This document shows, one piece after another, positions 1 through 7,700 of a DNA stretch of 12,758 nt. The stretch covers positions 1-12,758 of the forward strand of contig CALLXS010000025.1 of NCBI GenBank assembly GCA_937875295.1, written 5' to 3'. The stretch is from an uncultured bacterium (GTDB lineage: Bacteria; Bacteroidota; Ignavibacteria; Kapaibacteriales; UBA2268). A model generated the notes under the pieces. It had not been told where the DNA came from and did no database searches. It was given only the letters and a program-made list of their open reading frames with translations. The first letter of the stretch is position 1; each line of letters begins with the position of its first letter. The translations under genes were made by a program, and so were the position numbers.

Positions 1-198
1 CCCCAATTGTCTACTTTTCAAAACTATATTATCTTTATCTAAATTCTCTACAAAATACCTTTGTTCTGGTGTTAGTATAAAAGGTACTATATTTCCTTCT
101 TTATCTGCTATCTTAATAAATGCCTGTATCCAATCAACCTTATTAGCATCATTCCATAGGTATGCTAACTTCTTTTGGCTTTCTTTACTTAATGACAT
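1..198 (-). CDS. Phage terminase large subunit, N-terminal 66 residues (cut by window edge)
   Basis: This is the beginning of a large terminase, the ATPase-nuclease that pumps phage DNA into the prohead. Translation starts at an ATG at 198..196 and stays open to base 1. The N-terminus has a helical segment (LAYLWNDANKVDWIQAFIKI, residues 11-30) followed by FILTPEQRYFVENL (40-53), the usual adenine-proximal Q-motif region. The window edge falls in KSRQLG (61-66), the start of the terminase Walker A motif, normally (K/A)xRQxGhS/T. The start is set by a strong Shine-Dalgarno sequence 5 nt upstream and by a 1-nt overlap (TAATG) with the stop codon of the preceding small-terminase gene, so the two are probably translationally coupled. 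The rest of the ATPase and the nuclease domain lie outside the window. The family call rests on a short stretch but the motif and gene order agree. Confidence 0.75.
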   Translation of the reverse strand, partial: MSLSKESQKKLAYLWNDANKVDWIQAFIKIADKEGNIVPFILTPEQRYFVENLDKDNIVLKSRQLG

Positions 199-614
199 TA
201 TTTATCACCTTTACCCTTTTTCAAGGCAGGAATATTAACATCTTTTAGAAAATCTTCTACTTCATCAGTAGTTTCATCAAAGAAATCACTTTTAGAAAAT
301 GACTCCACCCACTTAGCAGCGTTTACATCCCCTTGTAATGCTTTATCATACATGGCTTCATATAACCTAATTAAGTTAAGTTTTTTCATATGCTTATGAT
401 ATTCTAGTATTGCCTCTTGACAATCCTCTCTGGTAAACCATTCCATGCATTCATCTAGCGTTTTGTTTTTTACGCAAGGTTCATATGGCATAAAATCATC
501 AAAATCACATCTTTTATCCTCTGGCGTATAATACCATACAATAAATCTTGCTATGTAATGGGGTACAATCTTCTCTAATTTCTGTTGTATACTTTCGCAT
601 CTTAATTGTCCCAT
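198..614 (-). CDS. Probable phage terminase small subunit
   Basis: A 138-residue acidic-tailed protein directly upstream of the large terminase, where the DNA-recognition small subunit normally sits. The central part is predicted helical: a segment with EWFTREDCQEAI (58-69), then HKHMKKLNLIRLYEAMYDKA (73-92) and GDVNAAKWVESF (95-106). The pattern LY.A.Y.KAL.GDV.AAKW is common in small terminase and phage HTH-type proteins, in which an HTH segment reading T.EDCQEA is followed by a helical oligomerisation region. The C-terminus alternates an acidic stretch (113-125) with a lysine-rich end (132-138). The ATG at 614 is supported by AAAGGGGG ending 9 nt upstream. It lies 2 nt after the coiled-coil gene and overlaps terL by 1 nt. 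Subunit identity is inferred from context plus this motif; a generic phage DNA-binding protein is the main alternative. Confidence 0.6.
   Translation of the reverse strand: MGQLRCESIQQKLEKIVPHYIARFIVWYYTPEDKRCDFDDFMPYEPCVKNKTLDECMEWFTREDCQEAILEYHKHMKKLNLIRLYEAMYDKALQGDVNAAKWVESFSKSDFFDETTDEVEDFLKDVNIPALKKGKGDK
204..212 (-). promoter_or_regulatory. Strong Shine-Dalgarno of the large terminase
   Basis: On the minus strand the sequence reads AAAGGTGAT, 5 nt before the ATG at 198. AGGTGAT matches the extended anti-SD complement (AGGAGGTGATC). It fixes the terL start inside the end of the small-terminase gene and contrasts with the SD-less genes to the right. Confidence 0.65.
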
Positions 615-616
615 GA

Positions 617-847
617 TTATTTACCCCCTTTCATATCGTCAGTAGCACCAATATAATCTAATTTGCTTAATATTTTATCAAGTTTACCTTCTAACTTATC
701 CATTCTCTTATCTAATTTACCAACTTCTCTATGTATCTGTAATACCTGATGATACTGGTGATAAAACTTGCGGTTTTCCATTCCAGACATAATTTTATTC
801 ATATTTTCAATAGCATCATCAATTGTTTTAATTTTTTTATCGTTCAT
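617..847 (-). CDS. Small coiled-coil phage protein, function unknown
   Basis: A 76-residue hypothetical protein, first gene of the visible phage cassette. The C-terminal half forms a near-perfect coiled coil: V42, L45, M49, L52, L56, I59, L63 and I66 follow 3-4 spacing over about four heptads, with Lys/Asp/Glu at the outer positions. The N-terminal 30 residues are polar and end in an aromatic/His patch (FYHQYHQ, 28-34). The gene ends 2 nt before the small-terminase start, which points to co-transcription and perhaps a structural or assembly role; no family is recognised. The start at 847 is uncertain: unlike its two neighbours it has no Shine-Dalgarno sequence, and Met16, Met20 and Met23 are alternatives with no better ribosome site. 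The reading frame closes at a stop at 859, just where the very AT-rich tract begins. Confidence 0.55.
   Translation of the reverse strand: MNDKKIKTIDDAIENMNKIMSGMENRKFYHQYHQVLQIHREVGKLDKRMDKLEGKLDKILSKLDYIGATDDMKGGK
624..631 (-). promoter_or_regulatory. Shine-Dalgarno of the small terminase
   Basis: On the minus strand the sequence reads AAAGGGGG, 9 nt before the ATG at 614 and inside the last codons of the upstream coiled-coil gene. This is the only run of five G in the neighbourhood and supports the chosen start. Confidence 0.55.
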
Positions 848-983
848 TTTAAATGATTATAGAATAATAAAATATAGTTTTAAAAAAAATATTAATTTAT
901 ATTATTATAATGATAGAATTTATAAATTATTAATTATAAATAATAATAGAATATTCAGAAAATAATATTAATTTAGTAGTCTT
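848..983. other. Nearly pure A/T spacer at the phage/host boundary
   Basis: About 136 bases that are almost entirely A and T, with scattered single G and C only. It divides the minus-strand phage cassette from the plus-strand exported-protein gene. It contains several irregular near-repeats built from ATAATAATAGAATATT-like words and short T/A inverted stretches, but no clean hairpin terminator, no TAnnTTTG box and no obvious attachment-site duplication. It must hold the start region of both divergent units if both are native here. Confidence 0.5.
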
Positions 984-1766
984 ATGTTTAATAAAATAAT
1001 ATATTTAATAACATATTTAGTCGTTTTTGTTTATTCGAGCTATCTTATTAATGCACAAATAGACTCCAATTATTATCGGCAATTTAATGAAAATCTTAAT
1101 AGTGCTAAATTAATTTATAATATTGACAATTGCTATAATACTTCTCTTAATGTGCTAAATTTAGTAGAAGACAGCTCTTTAGCAAATATGAATCAAATTA
1201 GATTTAATTTTTTCGTTGAAAATAAGTTGTATATAGTTTATGGTGATATTAATTCACTTTTAGGTAACCAAATTAAAATATTTGCATTCGATACTTTGAA
1301 ATTTAATGCAATAAAACCGGAGCAAATAGATTCAAGCAAAATCAGACTTTTTTCTTCAATAGCTTTTAAACTATATGCTATAATCAATGAGTTTGCTAAA
1401 AAAAATATAGATTATAATTTGTATATAATAAATAAAAAAGATACAATGAATGCATTTCTTATCCCCATCTGGCAAAGAAATGGAAAAATTATTTACGGAG
1501 ATTATATACAAAAAAAATATATTTTATATAATAACGACTTTAAAGAAGTTAATACTTTTAAAAGTAATTATGGATATAGATTTTTTGACAGTAGTACTCG
1601 AGAAATTTATTTAAAATATATAAATGATGAATGCCCTACTATTCCGTCCATCTTTTATACATTGGCATATAAAGATATTTTCGAATACGTAATAATTGAG
1701 ACCAAATATAAATATACATATTTAAACAACTTTGAATTAGGAAGTTACACACATATAGGAAAATAA
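984..1766 (+). CDS. Exported protein of unknown function
   Basis: I do not recognise this 260-residue protein. Residues 1-24 look like a Sec signal peptide: Lys4, a hydrophobic core rich in Ile, Leu, Val and Tyr (5-22), then INA with cleavage expected after Ala24 to leave Gln25 at the mature N-terminus, a common Bacteroidota pattern. There is no lipobox cysteine, so it should be periplasmic or released. The mature part is rich in Tyr, Asn, Ile and Lys, alternates hydrophobic and polar residues like a beta-rich fold (for example residues 73-105 and 150-190), and has only two Cys (45 and 217 by count), which could form a disulfide. No repeats and no C-terminal sorting domain are visible. The ATG at 984 has no Shine-Dalgarno, as for the other non-phage genes here. 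An SDR-fold gene starts 3 nt after its stop, so the two are probably one operon. Confidence 0.7.
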   Translation: MFNKIIYLITYLVVFVYSSYLINAQIDSNYYRQFNENLNSAKLIYNIDNCYNTSLNVLNLVEDSSLANMNQIRFNFFVENKLYIVYGDINSLLGNQIKIFAFDTLKFNAIKPEQIDSSKIRLFSSIAFKLYAIINEFAKKNIDYNLYIINKKDTMNAFLIPIWQRNGKIIYGDYIQKKYILYNNDFKEVNTFKSNYGYRFFDSSTREIYLKYINDECPTIPSIFYTLAYKDIFEYVIIETKYKYTYLNNFELGSYTHIGK

Positions 1767-1769
1767 TTA

Positions 1770-2627
1770 GTGAATTTTAAAAATACCATATTATTAAATG
1801 GTGGCACTACTGAATTTGGTGAAGCATTAGCTAAAAAATTAGTAAAAGAAGGAAATTATCTAATATTAGTTTCTGACGATTCTGTAGAAAGTTTTGAAAT
1901 ACAAAAAGAAATTTATGATTTATATGGATATAAAATAGATTTATTTCTCACAGATTATGCCTCACAGAGAGAAATAAAAGAATTAGCTGAAAGCATCGAA
2001 AATAAATATCCCAAACTTAATATTATAATCAATAATTATTCTACAACATCTGTGGAAAAAGTAATTACTGAAGATAATATTGAATTAATTTTTCAAGCAA
2101 ATTATATTTCTCGATTTCTTTTAACAAATTTATTAATTCCAATCCTCGCAAATAATAAACATTCAAAAATTATTAATGTAATTGATAAAATAGACAATAA
2201 ATTAGAATTAGATTTTGATTTTATTGAAAATAATACTAATATAGAGACTAGCAAAGAAGCTGAAGAACAAGCTATTTTAGCTGATATTATGTATATTCAG
2301 ACTCTTTCTGAAAAATTAATTAATACTTCAATCACAGCAAATTCTATATATCCCGGTAAAATTGAAAAAGAAATTTATACAGATGACTTTTCTGAAAGAT
2401 CTATGAAATTATTAGGGAAGAAAATTGTAAATAGTTTTACTACCGGTCCTAAAAAAGCAAGTTATTATGTTTATAACATTATCCATAATTTAGGCGGCAA
2501 ATCAGGTAAATTATATAAAAAAAATCGTCCTACTACTATCCCTATTTTTGCTGCAAAACAAAAAAATAGAGATAAACTCTGGGAGCTTAGTAACCTATTG
2601 ACAGAGTCAACTTTCGATATTTTTTAA
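1770..2627 (+). CDS. SDR-fold protein with degenerate active site (probable pseudoenzyme)
   Basis: A 285-residue protein with the Rossmann layout of classical short-chain dehydrogenases of the retinol-dehydrogenase-like type. It keeps recognisable landmarks: N-terminal beta-strand and cofactor loop (ILLNGGTTEFGEALAKKL, 7-24), the D62 of the second cofactor strand, the Asn of helix 4 (FQAN111, then FLLTNLL), IINV (134-137), the post-active-site PG (SIYPG, 192-196) and a C-terminal GKLY. The diagnostic residues are changed. TGxxxGxG reads NGGTTEFG, with Glu15 at the middle Gly. NNAG reads NNYS (88-91). The catalytic Ser position near 138-139 reads Ile-Asp. The YxxxK position aligns to Glu165/Ile169. 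Redox activity is therefore unlikely; a binding or structural role is the inference. It starts with GTG, 3 nt after the exported-protein gene; the next in-frame strong start would remove the first strand. Confidence 0.75.
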   Translation: MNFKNTILLNGGTTEFGEALAKKLVKEGNYLILVSDDSVESFEIQKEIYDLYGYKIDLFLTDYASQREIKELAESIENKYPKLNIIINNYSTTSVEKVITEDNIELIFQANYISRFLLTNLLIPILANNKHSKIINVIDKIDNKLELDFDFIENNTNIETSKEAEEQAILADIMYIQTLSEKLINTSITANSIYPGKIEKEIYTDDFSERSMKLLGKKIVNSFTTGPKKASYYVYNIIHNLGGKSGKLYKKNRPTTIPIFAAKQKNRDKLWELSNLLTESTFDIF

Positions 2628-2692
2628 TTATTTATAAATATTTATTTTATATAACTTTTTATAGAATTAATAATAATTTAATAAAAGTTACG

Positions 2693-2700
2693 TAATTTTG
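2693..2700 (+). promoter_or_regulatory. Candidate Bacteroidota-type -7 element for typA
   Basis: TAATTTTG matches the TAnnTTTG consensus of Bacteroidota housekeeping promoters. It would start transcription near 2707 and leave a leader of about 22 nt of A/T-only sequence before the typA ATG. No clear TTTG/TTG -33 element is seen at the expected 19-21 nt spacing, so the call rests on one box and its position in the only gap upstream of typA. Confidence 0.4.
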
Positions 2701-2728
2701 TAATCTTTTATAAATTAAATTATTATAT

Positions 2729-4552
2729 ATGCGGAAAAATTCAATTAGAAACATAGCAATTATTGCACACGTTGACCACGGAAAAACTACATTGGTTGAT
2801 GCACTTTTAAAGCAAAGTGGTACATTTAGAGAAAATCAAGCAGTAGCAGAAAGAGTAATGGATTCAGGGGATCTCGAGAGAGAAAGAGGAATTACAATAA
2901 CTGCCAAAAATACTGCAATACATTATCAGGGAATTAAAATCAATATAATCGATACTCCAGGTCACGCAGATTTCGGAGGTGAAGTAGAAAGAGGAATGAA
3001 TTTAGTAGATGGTGCTATTTTACTTGTTGATGCAAGCGAAGGACCTCTTCCCCAAACACGATTTGTAGTAAAAAAAGCTTTAAATAGAAATTTACCTATA
3101 ATAGTTGTCATTAATAAAATTGATAGATCTGATGCAAGGATTGAAGAAGTAATCAATGAAATATATGATCTCTTTATTGATTTAGATGCAAGTAATGAGC
3201 AAATAGAATTTAAAATACTTTATACTATTGGAAAACAAGGCGTCGCCCATTATGAACTTGATGACGATTCGACAAATTTAAAGCCATTATTCGATACAAT
3301 TATTAATGAAATACCAGGCCCAATTGCTGATGATAATCAAATTCCTCAATTCTTAGTAACTAATTTAGATTATGATCCATATGTAGGACAAGTTGCAGTA
3401 GGAAGATTAGAAAATGGTACTTTCTCAATGAATACATTATATTCATTATGCGGAGAATATGAGATTAAGAATAATGTTAAATTTTCAGCTTTATATTCTT
3501 TTGATGGATTAAAAAGGACTCAATATCAAACCGTTGAAGCTGGAGATATCATAGCTATAGCTGGAGTAGAAGGAATACAAATTGGCGATACAATTTCCTC
3601 AAATGATGACCCAAAACCACTTCCTAGAATTAAAATTGATGAACCAACCGTATCTATGATTTTTTATGTAAATGATAGTCCATTTGCTGGACGAGATGGC
3701 AAATTTCTTACTTCACGACATATTAAAGCAAGATTAGAAAAAGAAATTTTAGGTAATGTATCGTTAAAATTGAAATTGTTTGATAGAACTGATGCTTTTG
3801 AAATGTGCGGACGTGGAGAATTGCAAATGGCAGTACTGATTGAAACAATGAGAAGAGAAGGTTATGAATTTATGGTGTCTAAGCCTAACGTAATCACTAA
3901 AAAAGAAAATGGAATCACATACGAACCTTATGAAAGAGTTTTTATTGATGTCCCTGAAGAATTCGTCGGTACTGTAACAGAAAAATTAATGAAACGCAAA
4001 GGTAGAATGGAAGCATTAAATAATAATGGTTATGGTAGAGCATCAATGGAATTTGTTATCCCATCTCGTGGATTAATTGGTTTTAGAAGTCAATTTCTTA
4101 CTGATACTAAAGGCTCAGGGATAATGAATACATTATTTGAAGATTATTATGAGTGGGCTGGCGTAATCCCAGATAGACAAAATGGAGCTTTAATTGCTGA
4201 TAGAGCTGGAAAAGTAACTGGATATGCTGCTCTTGGAATGGAAGACAGAGGTGAATTATTCGTAGAGCCAGGTACTGAAGTATACGAAGGAATGGTCGTC
4301 GGAGAAAGAAATAAAACCATAGATATGAATGTAAATATCACTAAAGAAAAGAAATTAACTAATATGCGTGCTTCAAGTTCTGATGCTACGGTAGTATTAA
4401 GAACTGCTAAAAAACTGAGTTTAGACCAAGCAATTGAATATATTGGTGATGACGAATTAATTGAAGTTACTCCTAATTTCTTTAGGATACGAAAAAAAGA
4501 ATTATCTCAAATCACAAGAAAGAAGCTAAATAGAGATAGCGAAAATGAATAA
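2729..4552 (+). CDS. typA: Ribosome-associated translational GTPase TypA/BipA
   Basis: A 607-residue protein of normal TypA length. TypA is an EF-G/LepA-like GTPase that binds the ribosome and is needed for 50S assembly and growth under stress such as cold. The GTPase motifs are intact: G1 AHVDHGKTT (13-21), switch I RERGITI (50-56), G3 DTPGHADFGGEVER (74-87) and G4 NKID (128-131). The translation-factor beta-barrel (about 205-300) follows, then the first EF-G-like alpha/beta domain with FAGRDGKFLTSRHI and the CGRGELQ signature, the second with SRGLIGFRSQFLTDT, and the TypA-specific C-terminal domain ending in a basic RIRKKELSQITRKKLNR tail. The ATG has no Shine-Dalgarno and follows an A/T-only leader. 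The gene is transcribed alone and ends at a strong hairpin terminator. It is a normal chromosomal housekeeping gene and anchors the region as host DNA. Confidence 0.97.
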   Translation: MRKNSIRNIAIIAHVDHGKTTLVDALLKQSGTFRENQAVAERVMDSGDLERERGITITAKNTAIHYQGIKINIIDTPGHADFGGEVERGMNLVDGAILLVDASEGPLPQTRFVVKKALNRNLPIIVVINKIDRSDARIEEVINEIYDLFIDLDASNEQIEFKILYTIGKQGVAHYELDDDSTNLKPLFDTIINEIPGPIADDNQIPQFLVTNLDYDPYVGQVAVGRLENGTFSMNTLYSLCGEYEIKNNVKFSALYSFDGLKRTQYQTVEAGDIIAIAGVEGIQIGDTISSNDDPKPLPRIKIDEPTVSMIFYVNDSPFAGRDGKFLTSRHIKARLEKEILGNVSLKLKLFDRTDAFEMCGRGELQMAVLIETMRREGYEFMVSKPNVITKKENGITYEPYERVFIDVPEEFVGTVTEKLMKRKGRMEALNNNGYGRASMEFVIPSRGLIGFRSQFLTDTKGSGIMNTLFEDYYEWAGVIPDRQNGALIADRAGKVTGYAALGMEDRGELFVEPGTEVYEGMVVGERNKTIDMNVNITKEKKLTNMRASSSDATVVLRTAKKLSLDQAIEYIGDDELIEVTPNFFRIRKKELSQITRKKLNRDSENE

Positions 4553-4569
4553 AATTATTATTTGGAAAT

Positions 4570-4608
4570 AAAAAAAACGAGTAGTTGTAAAAACTACTCG
4601 TTTTTTTT
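4570..4608. terminator. Perfect bidirectional Rho-independent terminator
   Basis: A perfect stem, CGAGTAGTT (4578-4586) pairing with AACTACTCG (4592-4600), around a 5-nt loop. It is extended by eight A on the left (4570-4577) and eight T on the right (4601-4608), so the whole inverted repeat pairs over 17 bp. It lies 17 nt after the typA stop and 130 nt after the stop of the convergent giant glycosyltransferase gene. Either strand gives a hairpin followed by a U-tract, so one element can insulate both units. Confidence 0.9.
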
Positions 4609-4737
4609 ATGAATTTAAGTTAAGTTAAGCAAAACTTTGATAAACCAAAGAATTAAGAATTTTATAATAATTTCATATTACTTAATATTTTAATAAATAA
4701 AATCAATAATTCTATGCAAAAAATATAGCATATTTAA

Positions 4738-7700
4738 TTACACTTTTATAGCTCTTACTTCCATATTAAGATTAATATAACCTCTATCTTGTGGAATATC
4801 GAGTTCTTCGAAATGTGTGACGCTAAACCCAGCATTTTGCAGGTGCTTATAGATAGACTGTTTATCAAAGCCTATGCAATGATAATCTCCCGGATTAGTT
4901 TGACCTCCGAAAATCATATATGAAGCAATATCAGCATCCCACGCTCCGCTACTATACGCTTTTAATTGCAAAGATAATGATGGACATCGGATAATAATTT
5001 CACCATTCGGTTTGAGGACTCTCGCCCACTCTTTTAAAATAATATCTGTCTCTCTGTGCGAAAAATGCTCAAGAACATCACTGGCTAATATTAAATCTAC
5101 AATATTGTCAGAAAATTCTAGTTTGCGAATATCCATTTTAATTACATTTGGATCATCACTAAATAAATCTAAATTCAAAAAGCCATCTCTTACATCTTTT
5201 CCGCATCCTAAATTTAAAAATAAAGGACTTGGCAAAGTGCTAGGTAAATTTCCTTTTGCATCATAATTTGAAAATCCATGATTTAAATTATTATCAAATT
5301 TCAATCTATTCATTGGTTCGTTTGAATTTTCAGAAGCAACACTTTGAATTTCCTTTGGTTTTGAAGATTGAGTTTGTTTTGATATTTGGTTAATAGTATT
5401 TCTCAATGATTTCATAGCATTCTTAGAATTATTATTTGATATAAATTTATTATCTTTCAAATAAAAAAGTTCAGTTTCATTTTTAGATAATTTTCTATTT
5501 TTAAATAGATTTTGATATATTTTAATAGTATGCTGGACAAAGCTCTCAAAAGTAATATTTAATTCAATATTATCGCGCCACTTCTTTATTAAAGAAGGAT
5601 CATTAATTATATCAATTATAATATTAGCGAGATCTTTTGTAGAAGCGTAATCATATAACTTGCCATTGTAATCATCTTTTACAAAGTCACGTATTCCTCC
5701 AATATCAGCACCAATTACTGGCAATTTCATTGCTAAATTCTCAGCAATTACTAATGGAGCACAATCTTCCCAAATGCTTGGCACTATTGCTACATCGAGA
5801 TTATGAGCGATTTCTGGCAATTCATCTAATTTATAGCTACCCATCCAATTAATATTTTGTACTTTATCGATTTCTCGCATTGAATTTATATAGTTTTCAT
5901 TACCACCTCCATAGATAAAGAATGTAGCTTTATCTTTCGGTATTAATTGTGCTGCTAATACTATATTATGAATTCCTTTATGTGGAATAACTGAACCAAT
6001 AAATCCAAATTTTATTGGTTTGTGTATTTGATTAGAATCTTTAGTAATTGTATTATATAACTTTTGTGTAATTGGATTTACTTGATTTACTACAAAAATA
6101 TTATCATTTAAATTACCAGATAATTCAGATAATAGATCTTTCACTCTAGTGCTTACTGCTAAAGTATAATCTATATTATTATTTAGCAAGTTTTTCGCTG
6201 CTTCTTTTCGGCGTATATAATCGTTTCTTTTAGATAAATTGCTTTGAACATATTCGGAACATTCAATTAAATCTACATTATGCCACTTCTGCATATCAGA
6301 ATTTATCATATAAAGAGCTGGGTCGATTAAATGATAATTATGAGGAGTATATAAGCTAGGTATACCACGTTTCTTTGTTTCTTCAGCCATTGCAAATGAT
6401 AAACCTAAGAAATTTTGGAAATGAACTATATCAGGCTTATATTCATCAAGCACTTTATTGAATAACTTAAGAATGTTTTCATCTTTGATTTCTCTTGATG
6501 GCTCATTTACATCTAAAAATACTGTAGGTCTATTATAAACTCCGTATAGCAAAACTCCATCTTCTTCTTTCTTCTCTAAATAATAAGGTTCATTTATAAT
6601 AGGATGCATTTCAGTTGCATAAAAAGAAGCTATTTCAATGCCGTTTTTAACTAATTCTTTGCAAACTGATTTTGGAAACATTGTACCACCTCCACTTTCA
6701 TTCCAGCCATACATAGTGAAAAGAATGCGAGGTTTGTTTGTAGCTTCTTTATTTTGAATATTATAAAATTTATGCAATTTAGATTTATCCTTTACTTTAT
6801 CTAATACTCCATCTTGAATATAATAATCATCAGCATCATTTTTTAGTACTTTGTCCCATTTTGAATGGAAATATCTATCATTTTTAGCGTCAAAACTATT
6901 TGGATTTGTTAAAAATCTCTCGAATTTTTCAATGCCTTGCAATTTTTTTGTTACAGACTCAAAATGATATGCAACTGCTGTAGGATTATACCAGACTTTA
7001 TATCCGGATTCTCTTACTTTCATACATATATCTAAATCTTCATGACCGAAAATATAATTTTCGTCGAATCCTCCTATTTTTTTGAACAAATCTTTTCGGA
7101 TTACGAGTAAAGCCCCTGTTACCATTTGGTATTCACGAGCAAAATTTACATTTGTTGCATCACTTGGATAACATAGATAAATATGATAATGCAAATTTAT
7201 GTTAGGTGCAAGTTCACCAAAAACAATTCCGCAATGTTGGATAGTATTATTAGGATAGAGTAATTTTCCACCTTGAATACCAATTTTAGGTTCATTTTCA
7301 AAAGTATTTATAATTGACTTTAAAGTATTTTCAAATAATTGTGTGTCATTATTTAGAAATAACAAATATTTTCCTTCGGCTATTTGAGCTCCTTGGTTAT
7401 TTGCTTTTGAATAGGTTTCATTAATTTCATTATAAATAACTTTTAAATTTTTCTTTTCTTTTTGAATATTAGCTAATTTTTCTTTGTTAATTTGCTCAGA
7501 ATTATTATCAATAATTATTATTTCGAAAGGAATTTCTTCAGCTGTATCATAAATTGATTTGATACAATTTAATGTATAGTCAATATTATTTAGCACTGGT
7601 ATAATAATTGAAATTAAAGGTTTAGTATTTGAGAGATTTGATTGTTTAAGTTGCTCGATTTCATATCTCCAATAATTCAAATTATTATTTCTTTTAGCTA

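Noticed and set aside
768..965. Plus-strand frame of 65 codons with a hydrophobic N-terminus resembling a small membrane protein
   Set aside because: It overlaps the minus-strand coiled-coil gene in antisense and then runs through the G/C-poor tract; its hydrophobicity is what complementing Lys/Asn/Asp-rich codons produces, and no start signal is seen.
2962..3156. Minus-strand frame of 64 codons within typA
   Set aside because: Antisense shadow of a strongly conserved GTPase domain; no start signal or recognisable motif.
4147..4341. Minus-strand frame of 64 codons within typA
   Set aside because: Antisense shadow of the conserved TypA C-terminal half.
4635..4650. Small hairpin CTTTG...CAAAG as a separate terminator for the giant gene
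   Set aside because: Only five base pairs with a short T run on the minus strand; the 17-bp hairpin further on is a far better candidate.
5012..5266. Plus-strand frame of 84 codons in the end of the giant gene
   Set aside because: Antisense to the C-terminal methyltransferase, whose motifs are clear in the minus frame.
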